64,000 nt of DNA from JASGCL01 sp965262775 (GCA_965262775.1 CBDHFT010000007.1:310001-374000); one strand, 5' to 3'. Shown: positions 26,224 through 36,342, counted from the first letter of the stretch. Translations and numbers: made by a program. The notes: generated by a model not told the origin, from the sequence alone.

Positions 26224-27126
26224 ATGAGCATTTCCTCTCAACCAACAAATGCAGAAGCCAAGGCGCGCCCCACGGCGCGACCGACGAATTTTCAAACCAT
26301 GGTGGCGAATTTGCAAGCCTTTTGGGCAAAGCAAAATTGCGCTATTCTTTTTCCTATTAAAAATGAAGTGGGGGCGGGAACATTTCACCCCGCCACCACG
26401 ATAAAATGTTTGGGCAAAAAACCATGGCGCGCGGCCTATATCCAAGAATGTTATCGCCCTGGCGATGGGCGTTATGGCACCCACCCCAATCGCCTCTGCC
26501 ATTATTATCAATTTCAGGTTTTGTTAAAACCCAGCCCCGATGATTCCCAACAATTGTTCTTGGCAAGTTTGCAAGCCATCGGCCTTGACCCCCAGCAACA
26601 TGATATAAGATTTGTTGAAGACGATTGGCAAAGCCCGACCTTAGGCGCGGCAGGATTAGGTTGGGAAGTATGGTGCGATGGGATGGAGGTTGCCCAATTT
26701 ACCTACTTCCAACAAATGGGCGGCTTGCCGCTTGCTTTGCCATCGACCGAACTTACCTATGGGCTGGAACGTTTGGCAATGTTTTGCCAGGGCGTCGAAA
26801 ATGTTTATGACCTGGATTACGGTGGTGGTTTGCGTTACGGCGATTTGTTTCAAGAAAACGAGGCAACCTATAGCCGTTATTATTTTGAATTAAGTGATGC
26901 TAGCCAGCTGGTAAAGGATTTCAAACAGTCCGAAGAAAATGCCCTGAGGTTGTTGGGCGAAGAGTCTATCTTGCCTGCTTACGATCATTGCATGCAGGCC
27001 AGCCATCTGTTTAATATGTTGGAGGCGCGCGGCGCGGTGTCGGTGAGCGAACGCCAAGCCTATATCGACAGGGTGCGCACCCTGGTTGCCAAAATTGTCG
27101 AAGCGATAGCCGCAAGCGAGCAATAA
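26224..27126 (+). CDS. glyQ: Glycyl-tRNA synthetase alpha subunit GlyQ
   Basis: Catalytic class II core of the alpha2beta2 bacterial GlyRS. The 300 residues carry NFQTMVANLQAFWAKQNCAI, VGAGTFHPATTIKCLG, the motif-2 region AYIQECYRPGDGRYGTHPNR and ELTYGLERLAMF (motif 3). All are typical of GlyQ and complete. It is followed 17 bases later by glyS. Confidence 0.98.
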   Translation: MSISSQPTNAEAKARPTARPTNFQTMVANLQAFWAKQNCAILFPIKNEVGAGTFHPATTIKCLGKKPWRAAYIQECYRPGDGRYGTHPNRLCHYYQFQVLLKPSPDDSQQLFLASLQAIGLDPQQHDIRFVEDDWQSPTLGAAGLGWEVWCDGMEVAQFTYFQQMGGLPLALPSTELTYGLERLAMFCQGVENVYDLDYGGGLRYGDLFQENEATYSRYYFELSDASQLVKDFKQSEENALRLLGEESILPAYDHCMQASHLFNMLEARGAVSVSERQAYIDRVRTLVAKIVEAIAASEQ

Positions 27127-27143
27127 TAAGTCAGCAAAAATAA

Positions 27144-29174
27144 ATGACCGATATTGTGATTGAATTGATGTTTGAAGAGTTGCCTGCAAAAGAACAGCGG
27201 CGGTTGCAAGGATATTGTGAAAAAAATTGGCTGGCCGATAGCAATGGACAAAAAAAAATTCTTGTCGGGCCACGGCGGGTCGCCATGCTGGGGTTGGGGA
27301 TTGCGCCGACTGATTTGCAAAAAACCGAATTGAAAAAAGGACCAAGGACCAACGCCCCCAAGGAGGTCATAGGAAAATTTTTAACCGCCAATGGTTTGAC
27401 CGAAAAGGATTTAAAAATTGATGGCGATTATTATTTTTATCAAAAAACCAGCGATGTGAAAGATTGGTTGGTGGCAACATTAAGCGATAAGAATTTGTTT
27501 TCAAAAACCATGGTGTGGCAAGCGGCGATGGAAAATGGCGCAAAGGGTCAGGCTGGGCAATGGCGCGCCATTCGCCCATTGCGCCAAATTATTATTCAGG
27601 TTGACGACAAGCCCATGACGGGCGATGTTGCATGGGCGGGCAAAACCATGGGCTTATCGCAACAATTTATTGGTCATCGGTTTTTGGGTGGCGCACCATT
27701 CACGCTGAACCATGCCAAAAATTATGAAGCAGAGATGGATGGGCGTTATGTAAAATTTTCGCAAAGCGGTCGTGCGATTGGCGGCGCAGATAGCGAGATG
27801 ATTTTTCCTTGCGTCGAAGAAAAAAATTTGAAAATACTCGACCAAGCATTTTTATATGATGAGGTTTTGCCCTTGGTCGAATATCCCTTCCCCATGTTGG
27901 GCAAAATCGATGATGAATTTATGGGGTTGCCACAGGAAATAATTATCAGCACCATCAAAAACCACCAAAAATTTATCCCGCTTTACGACAAAATAACCAT
28001 ACAATTTTCGCCGTATTTTTTAATCATTGCCAACAATGGTGACGATAAGCAAAAAGAAAAAGGTGACGATAAGCAAAAAGAAAAAGGTGGCGATGAACAA
28101 AAAGAAAAAGAAATTTTGGCGGGGTATCAACGGGTTTTGCGGGCGCGCCTTGCCGATGCCAAATATTTTTTACAGGAAGATTCAAAACATGGCCTTCATT
28201 ATTTTCGCGACAAATTAAAAAATCGTTTATTTTTTCAAGGCCTCGGCACGCTTTACGATAAAACCGAACGGGTAAAAACCATCGCCCTAAAATATAAAAA
28301 ATATTTTGGCGTTGATAATGACGATGAAATAAAAATGGCGAGCGAATTATGCAAGGCCGATTTAACAACCCACGTCGTCAATGAAATGCCCGAATTGCAA
28401 GGTATCATGGGCGGGCATTACGCCAAGCAGATGGATTTGGCGGACAATATTGCCACCGCCATCGCCGAGCAATATCAACCCGTGCCGAACGAGGGTTTGC
28501 CTGCCCTGCTTGCCTTTGCCGACAGGTTGGATACCCTGATAGAATTTTTTAAGATTGGAAAAATGCCGACAGGTTCGAGCGACCCATTCGCCCTGCGCCG
28601 TGCTGCCTTCAGCATCATCAATATTTTGAACAACCATAAAGTTAATATTAATTTTATGAATGTAGATATATCCAACCCGTTAAAAGAATTTTTACAAGAA
28701 AGATTTTTATATCATTTGGATGTTAATGCGGGTATCTCGCCATTCATTGTTTCCATTATTAAAAAGCAATCAAATAATAAACCGACTTGGCAATTAGTTG
28801 AATTGGCTATTAATATGCAAGACACGGCTTCGCAAGGCGGTTTTTTTGCTACCATCATACCCCTGACCAAACGCGCCATCAATATTGTTAATAAAGATTA
28901 TACCGCCATCGATGAAAAAATTTTGCTGGAGGATGCCGAACAACATTTCTTCGCCGCGTTGCAAAAATTAGACGGCGATTTAAAAACATCATTGCAAGCC
29001 GATGACATGTTGTCCGCCCTGCGCCACATTGCCGCTATCGAACCGCAACTGAATGATTTTTTTGATAAGGTGATGGTCAATGATAAGGACGAAGCAAAAA
29101 AACAAAACCGCCATGCTTTGCTAAATAGGTTTTTATCCCTAACGGGGCAGGTCGCCGATTTTTCGCTCGAATAA
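27144..29174 (+). CDS. glyS: Glycyl-tRNA synthetase beta subunit GlyS
   Basis: tRNA-binding subunit of the alpha2beta2 enzyme, 676 residues. It has IELMFEELPAKEQRRLQ at the start, VEYPFPMLGKIDDEFMGLP, PQEIIISTIKNHQKFIPL, an HD-like region with ELQGIMGGHYAKQMDLAD, and PTGSSDPFALRRAAF. A Lys/Asp/Gln-rich stretch (residues 299-322) comes from a 24-base tandem repeat and lies between the N-terminal beta domains and the HD-like domain. It ends 24 bases before the convergent birA stop; a low-GC inverted repeat (ATAAAAT/ATTTTAT) sits between them. Confidence 0.97.
   Translation: MTDIVIELMFEELPAKEQRRLQGYCEKNWLADSNGQKKILVGPRRVAMLGLGIAPTDLQKTELKKGPRTNAPKEVIGKFLTANGLTEKDLKIDGDYYFYQKTSDVKDWLVATLSDKNLFSKTMVWQAAMENGAKGQAGQWRAIRPLRQIIIQVDDKPMTGDVAWAGKTMGLSQQFIGHRFLGGAPFTLNHAKNYEAEMDGRYVKFSQSGRAIGGADSEMIFPCVEEKNLKILDQAFLYDEVLPLVEYPFPMLGKIDDEFMGLPQEIIISTIKNHQKFIPLYDKITIQFSPYFLIIANNGDDKQKEKGDDKQKEKGGDEQKEKEILAGYQRVLRARLADAKYFLQEDSKHGLHYFRDKLKNRLFFQGLGTLYDKTERVKTIALKYKKYFGVDNDDEIKMASELCKADLTTHVVNEMPELQGIMGGHYAKQMDLADNIATAIAEQYQPVPNEGLPALLAFADRLDTLIEFFKIGKMPTGSSDPFALRRAAFSIINILNNHKVNINFMNVDISNPLKEFLQERFLYHLDVNAGISPFIVSIIKKQSNNKPTWQLVELAINMQDTASQGGFFATIIPLTKRAINIVNKDYTAIDEKILLEDAEQHFFAALQKLDGDLKTSLQADDMLSALRHIAAIEPQLNDFFDKVMVNDKDEAKKQNRHALLNRFLSLTGQVADFSLE
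28038..28109. repeat. Three 24-base tandem repeats inside glyS
   Basis: Units start at 28038, 28062 and 28086. The first two are identical; the third differs in the first half. They encode GDDKQKEK twice and GGDEQKEK once, a charged surface loop. Copy-number change keeps the frame, so this is a plausible length-polymorphic site. Confidence 0.92.
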
Positions 29175-29197
29175 AGGCGAATAAAATATAATAAATT

Positions 29198-29947
29198 TTA
29201 TAAAATATCTGCCACGGCGATTATTTTTTCTACATCATCCACCACCACGCGCAGGGCGCCATTGGCTGTAACCCCGCGATACAAACCCGTCATTTTTTTT
29301 GGCTGTCCTGGTGCCGTGAATTCTATTGCCTTATCGCGCGGTAAAGATTTTTTTTCATAATCGTCATGAAATGGCATAAAACCATTTTGCTGCCAGGTGG
29401 GCAATTTGTTATCAAGTATTTCTAAAAATATTCTCGCCAGTTCTTTGTTTGACGGCACTTTATCAGTCGCCGCGCCCAACCAACCAAAACCATCGGGCGC
29501 GTGATGAATATTAATTCCCACGCCGATTATAATGGCGTCGTCTATTTTTTCTATCAATATGCCGCCCATTTTTTTACCATTGATTAATAAATCGTTGGGC
29601 CATTTGAGGTATAAGGATTTTTTTTCGCCAAGAAAATCTATCAAACTATCAAACAAACACAAACCAATCACCAGGCTTAGGCTTGGTAATTCTTGGGGTA
29701 AAAAAGAAAAATGCGGCAAGTAAAGCGACATGAAAAAATTCTCCCCCATTGTTTCAGGTCGCGGTTTTGTATTGTGAGAATCGATAAATAATCGGCCATG
29801 CCGCCCATAACCCGCGGTTTGCCGCCCCGTTAAAAAAACAACCGATTTTTTTTCTTGGGGCGAAGCATGGTATTTTTTTGCTTCATCTTGGGTGCTGGCA
29901 ATTTGTGCAAAATCACACAGCCAATAATCGCCAAGAAAATTTTCCAT
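29198..29947 (-). CDS. birA: Biotin-[acetyl-CoA-carboxylase] ligase BirA, monofunctional
   Basis: Attaches biotin to biotin carboxyl carrier proteins via biotinoyl-AMP. The 249 residues lack the N-terminal DNA-binding domain of bifunctional BirA, so a repressor role is unlikely. Visible motifs are ASTQDEAKK, the biotin loop region AGYGRHGRLFIDS, YLKWPNDLLINGKKMGGILIE and GVGINIHHAPDG. It follows nuoN by 15 bases at the end of the nuo operon, a common place for birA in alphaproteobacteria. bioY lies inside the same operon. Confidence 0.94.
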   Translation of the reverse strand: MENFLGDYWLCDFAQIASTQDEAKKYHASPQEKKSVVFLTGRQTAGYGRHGRLFIDSHNTKPRPETMGENFFMSLYLPHFSFLPQELPSLSLVIGLCLFDSLIDFLGEKKSLYLKWPNDLLINGKKMGGILIEKIDDAIIIGVGINIHHAPDGFGWLGAATDKVPSNKELARIFLEILDNKLPTWQQNGFMPFHDDYEKKSLPRDKAIEFTAPGQPKKMTGLYRGVTANGALRVVVDDVEKIIAVADIL

Positions 29948-29962
29948 AAAAATAATAAATAA

Positions 29963-31498
29963 TTACGGGCGGAACAACGCCAGCCATGCCATCAACTTAC
30001 CCAATAACAATGGCATCAATATTTGCGCCAACACCATCAACCAAAACCAAAAATTGATGAGGGTGTTTTTTTGCCCTGGATAAACTTGGCGTGATTCAAG
30101 TTTGAAATCGGCGGGCGCGGCGTCGATATAAATTGTTTTGATTATTTTTAAATAATAGGTCGATGAAATCAAACTTAATATAACCGCCAGCACCGCCAGC
30201 CCAATGAAATTATATTTCACCAATATTATCAACACCCACCATTTGGAAAAAAATCCGAGCAGGGGTGGAATCCCCGCCAAAGAAAATAACAGCACCAACA
30301 GGCCAAAGGCCAATTTTGGTTTATATTGCGACAGGCCAGCAAAATCGCTCAGGCTTAATTCATCATCATTGTTTTCTTTATTCGGTTTGATAAAAACCTT
30401 ATGAACGCCAAGCAACACCGCCAACAAGCCAATGGTTTGGGTTAAATAAATAAATAAATAACCCGTGAATAACCCCAGCGAATCAAACCCACCATCTTTT
30501 GACAAACCAACCAACGCCAATAGTAAAAACCCAACATGGCTAACCCCCGACAGGGCGATGAATCGTTTCAAATTATTTTGGGTAAGGGCGGGGAAAGCAC
30601 CAAAAATAAGCGACAGCACAGCTAAAATAGCAAGCAAGACTTGCCATTGACTTTGCAACGGCGAAAAATATTCCAATAACAAACGCGCCAATATAACCAA
30701 ACTGGCCAACTTGGGCGCGGTAGCAAAAAACGCCGTGACGGGCGACAAGGCCCCTTGGTAAACATCGGGTGCCCAAAAATGAAATGGCGCGGCAGAAATT
30801 TTAAAACCCAAGCCAACAATAACAAACAACAACCCGAGGGTTAAAGATAATATCGCGGTATCGCCACCATTCATAAGATTGGCGACGGCGGTTTTAATTT
30901 CCATAAAATCCAAACTGCCCGTCATGCCATATATCAAACTGACCCCGAATAAGAAAATAGCCGATGCCATCGAGCCCAAAATATAATATTTCAATGCCGC
31001 TTCGCTAGCCCGTTGGTCATGGCGATTCATGCTGACCAAAAAATAAAAACAGAGGGACGATAATTCCAGCCCCAAATAAAGTGTGACAAAATTCCCCGCG
31101 GCGACCATCACCATCAACCCCACCACCGACAACAGCATCAATGTCGGCACTTCGAAACGGAATAAACTGGTGGCGGGTTTGGCGCGGCCAACCTCCTTAC
31201 CCATTGGGACAATGGTTTGCCAAAACCTGCCCGATAATTGCAAAACAACAAAGGTTGATGCCAATATCAACAACCAACCAAACACAATCAACGGATGGTA
31301 AGCCATTAAATTAACCGTGACATCATCGCCATGGCCAACGAACAACAATGCCGCCAGCAAAGCCGCGATAGAAAAAAAATGCGACCAGCGCGCAAAAATA
31401 CCATATAGCCCCGTCAGCAAAACAAAAATAGCCGCCGCCGTCAGGAAGCTAATCGGCGCAAGGTTTTTTGAAAACAGCAAATGAATAATATCGGTCAT
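29963..31498 (-). CDS. nuoN: NADH-quinone oxidoreductase subunit N
   Basis: Antiporter-like proton-pumping membrane subunit of complex I. The 511 residues contain about 14 transmembrane helices, with GLELSSLCFYFLVSMNR, KYYILGSMASAIFLFG, FKISAAPFHFWAPDVYQGA (the conserved Lys region) and IALSGVSHVGFLLLALVG. It lies between nuoM and birA, all leftward with short gaps. Confidence 0.97.
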   Translation of the reverse strand: MTDIIHLLFSKNLAPISFLTAAAIFVLLTGLYGIFARWSHFFSIAALLAALLFVGHGDDVTVNLMAYHPLIVFGWLLILASTFVVLQLSGRFWQTIVPMGKEVGRAKPATSLFRFEVPTLMLLSVVGLMVMVAAGNFVTLYLGLELSSLCFYFLVSMNRHDQRASEAALKYYILGSMASAIFLFGVSLIYGMTGSLDFMEIKTAVANLMNGGDTAILSLTLGLLFVIVGLGFKISAAPFHFWAPDVYQGALSPVTAFFATAPKLASLVILARLLLEYFSPLQSQWQVLLAILAVLSLIFGAFPALTQNNLKRFIALSGVSHVGFLLLALVGLSKDGGFDSLGLFTGYLFIYLTQTIGLLAVLLGVHKVFIKPNKENNDDELSLSDFAGLSQYKPKLAFGLLVLLFSLAGIPPLLGFFSKWWVLIILVKYNFIGLAVLAVILSLISSTYYLKIIKTIYIDAAPADFKLESRQVYPGQKNTLINFWFWLMVLAQILMPLLLGKLMAWLALFRP

Positions 31499-31518
31499 GG
31501 TTTTTCCTTTCGTTATAT

Positions 31519-33006
31519 TTATGGCGTAATAATTTTATTTATAACGGGTTCGATAACACTGGTTAATAATTTTGAATGGATGCCGAGCCAAAATGTTATC
31601 GCCACCAACGGCAATAATATCAACCATTCGCGCAAATTGATATCGGTTAAGTTTTTAACCATGCTGTTGTCGGCGGTATTAATATTGCCAAAGAACACCC
31701 GCGCATACAAAACCAACATGTAGGCCGCACCCAACACCATGCCCAATGCCAAGCCCAAGGCAACGATGGGTTGTTGTTGATAAACGCCAAGCATCGAAAT
31801 AAATTCACCCAAGAAACCAAAGGTGGCTGGCAAACCAATCGACGACAGGGTTAAGAAAAAGAACATGGTTGCAAACCAGGGCATTTTTTTCGCCACCCCG
31901 CCGTAATCGGCGATTTGACGACTGTGGGTGCGGTCATACAACACACCAACCCCGAAGAATAACCCCGCGGAGGTAATACCGTGAGCCAACATTTGCAACA
32001 TGGACCCCATGATGCCGATGGCATTGCCCGAAAAAATACCCGCGGTAACAATACCCATATGCGCCACCGATGAATAGGCTATCAATTTTTTCATGTCGGC
32101 TTGGACCAGGGCTATCAAACTAGCCCAAATCACCGCAATGACGGACAGGGCAAAAATAAATGGGGCAAAGGTTGCCGCCGCATCGGGCAACCATGGCAAA
32201 CTTAAACGCAAGAACCCGTAACCGCCCATTTTTAATAATACGCCCGCCAATATCATCGACCCCGCGGTGGGGGCTTCCACATGGGCGTCGGGCAACCATG
32301 TATGCACAGGCCACATGGGTATTTTCACCGCGAAGGAAGCAAACAGGGCAAAGAAGAAAACATATTGCCAAGCCGCGGGAATACTGTTGGGCAAGGTTTT
32401 ATTCATCGCCATGGTTAAATCGCTGGTGCCCGTCATAAGCATCATGGCTATCAAGGCCACCAGCATCAACACCGAACCGAGCAACGTATAAAGAAAAAAT
32501 TTGAAACTAGCTTTCAGGCGATTCTCGCCACCCCAAATGCCAATAATCAAAAACATCGGTATCAAGACGCCTTCAAAAAATATATAAAACAAAAACATAT
32601 CAAGGGCGACAAAACAGCCTATCATCATGGTTTCCAAAACCAAGAAAGCAATCATGTAATCGCGCACCCGCGATTGAATACCGCGCCAACTGGCCAGCAT
32701 GCTTAAAGGAGTCAAAAAAGTTGATAACAGCACAAAATATATCGACAACCCATCAACCCCCAAACGGTAGCCAATGTTTAAACTTGGCAACCATATTCTT
32801 TGTTCCAACATTTGCATCCCATCGACGGTTGGTTTGAAGGCAAAAAATACCGCCAAGGATAAAAAGAAATTAATCAAAGAAAAAACCAGCGCAACCACCC
32901 TGACCGCCGTTTTGTCAGATTCGCTATTTTTAAAAAATAATAACAGGAATGCCCCCAGCAAAGGCAGGTAAGTCAAAAACGATAATATTGGAAAAGACAT
33001 ATTCAC
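31519..33006 (-). CDS. nuoM: NADH-quinone oxidoreductase subunit M
   Basis: Antiporter-like subunit of complex I, 495 residues. Family motifs are LGVDGLSIYFVLLSTFLTPL, FEGVLIPMFLIIGIWGGENR (conserved Glu), VKIPMWPVHTWLPDAHVEAP and LIAYSSVAHMGIVTAG. It has the normal length and an intact set of Lys and Glu residues for the proton path. Confidence 0.98.
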   Translation of the reverse strand: MNMSFPILSFLTYLPLLGAFLLLFFKNSESDKTAVRVVALVFSLINFFLSLAVFFAFKPTVDGMQMLEQRIWLPSLNIGYRLGVDGLSIYFVLLSTFLTPLSMLASWRGIQSRVRDYMIAFLVLETMMIGCFVALDMFLFYIFFEGVLIPMFLIIGIWGGENRLKASFKFFLYTLLGSVLMLVALIAMMLMTGTSDLTMAMNKTLPNSIPAAWQYVFFFALFASFAVKIPMWPVHTWLPDAHVEAPTAGSMILAGVLLKMGGYGFLRLSLPWLPDAAATFAPFIFALSVIAVIWASLIALVQADMKKLIAYSSVAHMGIVTAGIFSGNAIGIMGSMLQMLAHGITSAGLFFGVGVLYDRTHSRQIADYGGVAKKMPWFATMFFFLTLSSIGLPATFGFLGEFISMLGVYQQQPIVALGLALGMVLGAAYMLVLYARVFFGNINTADNSMVKNLTDINLREWLILLPLVAITFWLGIHSKLLTSVIEPVINKIITP

Positions 33007-33016
33007 AAAACTTTCT

Positions 33017-35170
33017 TTAATGTAGCAACAGATAAACCAACAGAGTCATCAAGCCAAGAATAAATATCATGGCATAGTGATATAAAAATCCGGTTTGCAC
33101 CGCACGCCCCGCACGACTTAAGGTTAAAGACATCAAACGCAAAAAATGCGGGCCGACATTATCAATAATTCTTAAATCGCCACCTTGCCAAAAAACCCTG
33201 CCCAGGAATTTTGCAGGCACAATGAATAAGAAATGATACAATTCATCTATCCACCATTTATGATAAGAAAACAAATAAAGTGGTTTAAGCCATTTTGCCA
33301 AAACCCCAGGCAAGTTTGGCGACACAACATAACCGACAAAAGCAATGATAAAACCAATAATCATCATCAAGGTTGGTATCCATTTCACCAGCAAAGGCGT
33401 GTGATGGATTTCTTCCATGATTTTATTGTGCGCCAAGGCCCCTTGCCAGAATTCGCCTTGCAACGGGCCAATCAACAAAGGATAAAAATAAAACCCCGCA
33501 AACAACGCCCCAACCGCCAATATAGCCAAGGGGAACAACATCACCGCGGTCGATTCATGGATATGAGCCATGATTTTTTTATCGGCACGCGGCGCACCGT
33601 GGAACGTTAAGAACAGCAAACGGAAACTATAAAAACTGGTGAAGAAGCAAGTCAGCACCAACAGGTAAAATGGCAAGGCCGAAATGGCGCCGCCCGCCAA
33701 AACCGATCCCGCAAAGGACGATTCAACTATCAAATCTTTAGAAAAATAACCCGCGGTAAAAGGAAAGCCAACCAAGCTTAAACTGCCTAACCACATGAAG
33801 AATCTTGTCAAGGGCATGAATTTGCCCACCCCGCCCATTTTGGTCAAATCTTGTTCGCCGCTTAAACCATGGATGACCGAACCCGCGCCCAAAAATAATA
33901 AGGCTTTAAAAAAAGCATGGGTAAGCAGGTGAAACAAAGCAACCGAGTAGGCGGAAAAACCCAAGGCGACAAACATAAAACCAAGTTGAGAACAGGTGGA
34001 ATAGGCGATGACGCGTTTGATATCTTTTTGAGTTAACCCAACGAAGCCCGCAAAGAACGCGGTGATAGCCCCAACCCATATGATGACTTGTAAAGCAATG
34101 GGGGACAATTCGAACAAAGGCGATAACCGCGCCACCATAAAAATACCCGCCGTCACCATGGTGGCGGCATGGATAAGGGCGGAAACGGGGGTTGGCCCTT
34201 CCATCGCGTCGGGCAGCCAGGTATGCAAACCAAACTGCGCCGATTTGCCCATGGCCCCCATGAACAACAACAAACAGATTAAAGTAATAGCATGGATATT
34301 GATGCCAAAAATTGTAAAGACCTCATCAACCTTGGTCGGCAACACTTTAAAAATTTCTGCAAACCCTAACTCGTCCGTCAATTTATACAGGGCAAAAATA
34401 CCCAAGGCAAAACCAATATCGCCAACCCGATTAACCAAAAATGCCTTGATAGCCGCCGACCGTGCCGATGGTTTTTCATGCCAAAAACCTATCAGGAGGT
34501 AGGATGCCAACCCCACCCCTTCCCAGCCAAAAAATAATTGCACCAGGTTGCTTGAAGAGATAAGCATAAGCATGGCGAAGGTAAAAAAACCAAGGTAGGC
34601 AATGAAGCGTGAAAAATTTTTATCGCCGTGCATATAACCTTTCGAATAGACATGCACCAAAAATGAAACGGTGGTTACCACCAGCAACATCATCAAACTT
34701 AAACTATCAAACATCAAACCCCAAGAAAAATTAAGTTTCGACATCGAAAACCAATCGAGCAATGGGAAAACCACTGATTTTAAATGCGCCCCATTGCGCG
34801 CCAATGAAATCGCGCCTTCCACCACTTGGCTTGTCGCTGCTGCACCATCGGTCGCGGCGCTGGTCAAGGTGTCGGTCAGGGTGTTGGTCAGGGCATTTTG
34901 AGCGTTTGCCGCCGCATCGGTCACCGCGGCATCAACCCCGTTGGCAACGGTGGCGGCAACATCGGCCGTCTTATCCGCCGCAACCACGCCCTTGCCCGCC
35001 AGCGGGCGATTAAATAAAAAAACCAGCCATGACGCCAGCATCGCAATAAATAAAAAACTGCTGGATAATAAAGCCGTGCCCTTTTCTTTCAAACGTTTGC
35101 CTATCAACAACAATATCAATGCCGACAGCAACGGTAAAAAAACGATGGCTAAAAATAGATAAGATGTCAT
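33017..35170 (-). CDS. nuoL: NADH-quinone oxidoreductase subunit L with an Ala/Thr-rich insert
   Basis: Distal antiporter-like subunit with the long lateral helix, 717 residues. It has GLMFDSLSLMMLLVVTTVSF, FFGWEGVGLASYLLIGFW, HTWLPDAMEGPTPVSALIHA and AYSTCSQLGFMFVALG. Between membrane helix 2 and helix 3 there is an insertion (about 61-130) rich in Ala, Thr, Asp and Asn, with repeated DAA and TNTL/TDTL units. It is strongly biased in composition and its codons form short direct repeats (34850-34960). The loop should face the periplasm if topology is conserved. The rest of the protein is normal. Confidence 0.96.
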   Translation of the reverse strand: MTSYLFLAIVFLPLLSALILLLIGKRLKEKGTALLSSSFLFIAMLASWLVFLFNRPLAGKGVVAADKTADVAATVANGVDAAVTDAAANAQNALTNTLTDTLTSAATDGAAATSQVVEGAISLARNGAHLKSVVFPLLDWFSMSKLNFSWGLMFDSLSLMMLLVVTTVSFLVHVYSKGYMHGDKNFSRFIAYLGFFTFAMLMLISSSNLVQLFFGWEGVGLASYLLIGFWHEKPSARSAAIKAFLVNRVGDIGFALGIFALYKLTDELGFAEIFKVLPTKVDEVFTIFGINIHAITLICLLLFMGAMGKSAQFGLHTWLPDAMEGPTPVSALIHAATMVTAGIFMVARLSPLFELSPIALQVIIWVGAITAFFAGFVGLTQKDIKRVIAYSTCSQLGFMFVALGFSAYSVALFHLLTHAFFKALLFLGAGSVIHGLSGEQDLTKMGGVGKFMPLTRFFMWLGSLSLVGFPFTAGYFSKDLIVESSFAGSVLAGGAISALPFYLLVLTCFFTSFYSFRLLFLTFHGAPRADKKIMAHIHESTAVMLFPLAILAVGALFAGFYFYPLLIGPLQGEFWQGALAHNKIMEEIHHTPLLVKWIPTLMMIIGFIIAFVGYVVSPNLPGVLAKWLKPLYLFSYHKWWIDELYHFLFIVPAKFLGRVFWQGGDLRIIDNVGPHFLRLMSLTLSRAGRAVQTGFLYHYAMIFILGLMTLLVYLLLH

Positions 35171-35180
35171 ATTCTCTACC

Positions 35181-35537
35181 TTAATTTTTTAATTGATTGG
35201 CCGATGAAATATCGATATTGGCGCGCAACCTGAAGAAAACCACGACGATGGCCAGTCCAATGGCGGCTTCCGCCGCGGCAACCGTCAACACAAACATCAC
35301 CAATACTTGGCCACTTATATTTTGCCATTGATGAGAAAAGGCAACAAAATTAATATTAACCGCCAACAATAAAATTTCTATCGACATCAACAGGGTGATG
35401 ATATTTTTACGGTTGAGGACAATACCCAGCAACCCCAAGGAAAATAACAGGGCCGACAAAATAATAAAATGCGACAACCCCACCGTGGCCCAACCCACCA
35501 ACAGGTTGTTAAAATCATTGATATATTGCTGTAACAT
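35181..35537 (-). CDS. nuoK: NADH-quinone oxidoreductase subunit K
   Basis: Small three-helix membrane subunit. Motifs are VGLSHFIILSALLFSLG, GIVLNRKNIITLLMSIEILL (conserved Glu in the helix) and NINFVAFS. The ATG at 35537 gives 118 residues, 15-18 more than most NuoK, and it has AAAGGA about nine bases upstream, so the longer start is favoured. Confidence 0.95.
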   Translation of the reverse strand: MLQQYINDFNNLLVGWATVGLSHFIILSALLFSLGLLGIVLNRKNIITLLMSIEILLLAVNINFVAFSHQWQNISGQVLVMFVLTVAAAEAAIGLAIVVVFFRLRANIDISSANQLKN

Positions 35538-35586
35538 TTTCTTTTGTCCTTTAAATCATTATTAGCTTTTTTTCAATTTTTTTAGG

Positions 35587-36321
35587 TTACTTTTTATTCG
35601 TGGTCTTCGTCCGCTTTGTGTTTTTTGACAGACTGCGTTGGTTTGAAACCGCCCTAACCTTGTCTATCGGCAAGGCCAAACGACCAATATATTTTGCGCC
35701 CGCGCCATTTTTAATATTCAATAGTTGCAGGTCATCGGCCTTCATCCGCATGTTTTGTTTAAAGATAACTTGTTTTTTAACATCCAACCTTTTGCGGTGG
35801 GTCAACATGATGGCGGCTATCATCGCCACCAACAATATTAATCCCGCCACTTCGAAGGCAACAAAATAATCGGTGTAAATAACTTGGCCCAAGGATTTTA
35901 TATTATCGTTGCTAGCGGTAACCTGCGCCAAAAAACTTGGTTTTTTTTGCGCTTGCAACGGCACCAGGTAGGCCAAAATGACCAGGGTCATCTCCACCAA
36001 CAACAGCAACCCAACCGTGCCACCCACGATAAAATAAGGCGAGAAGAATTTTCGCGTCCTTTCCTTTTTTACATCAAGCATCATGACCACGAATAGGAAC
36101 AGCACCATCACCGCCCCGACATAAACAACAATAAGAAGCAAACTTAAAAATTCCGCCCCCGCCAACATGAATAATCCCGCGGCGTTAAAAAACGCCAAAA
36201 TTAAAAACAACACACCATGCACAGGATTTTGCGCCAAGATAACCACCAGGGCCGACATCAACAACATCAAGCCACATACCCAAAATACCAGGCTGTAAAT
36301 AAATTCTGCAAAATCCATCAT
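35587..36321 (-). CDS. nuoJ: NADH-quinone oxidoreductase subunit J
   Basis: Five-helix membrane subunit. It has NPVHGVLFLILAFFNAAGLF, AEFLSLLLIVVYVGAVMVLF and FVVMMLDVK. The 244 residues exceed the usual 200-210 because of a basic C-terminal tail (QRSLSKNTKRTKTTNKK), which is probably cytoplasmic. It is flanked by nuoI and nuoK in the standard order. Confidence 0.96.
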   Translation of the reverse strand: MMDFAEFIYSLVFWVCGLMLLMSALVVILAQNPVHGVLFLILAFFNAAGLFMLAGAEFLSLLLIVVYVGAVMVLFLFVVMMLDVKKERTRKFFSPYFIVGGTVGLLLLVEMTLVILAYLVPLQAQKKPSFLAQVTASNDNIKSLGQVIYTDYFVAFEVAGLILLVAMIAAIMLTHRKRLDVKKQVIFKQNMRMKADDLQLLNIKNGAGAKYIGRLALPIDKVRAVSNQRSLSKNTKRTKTTNKK

Positions 36322-36342
36322 GACATTTCTCCTTTAATTTTT

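Noticed and set aside
25720..26511. Long N-terminal extension of ndk
   Set aside because: The extra 116 residues overlap the divergent glyQ gene and lack similarity; the ATG at 26163 gives a standard-length enzyme.
34671..35017. Plus-strand open frames opposite nuoL
   Set aside because: They mirror the GC-rich Ala/Thr repeat of NuoL and have no start signals.
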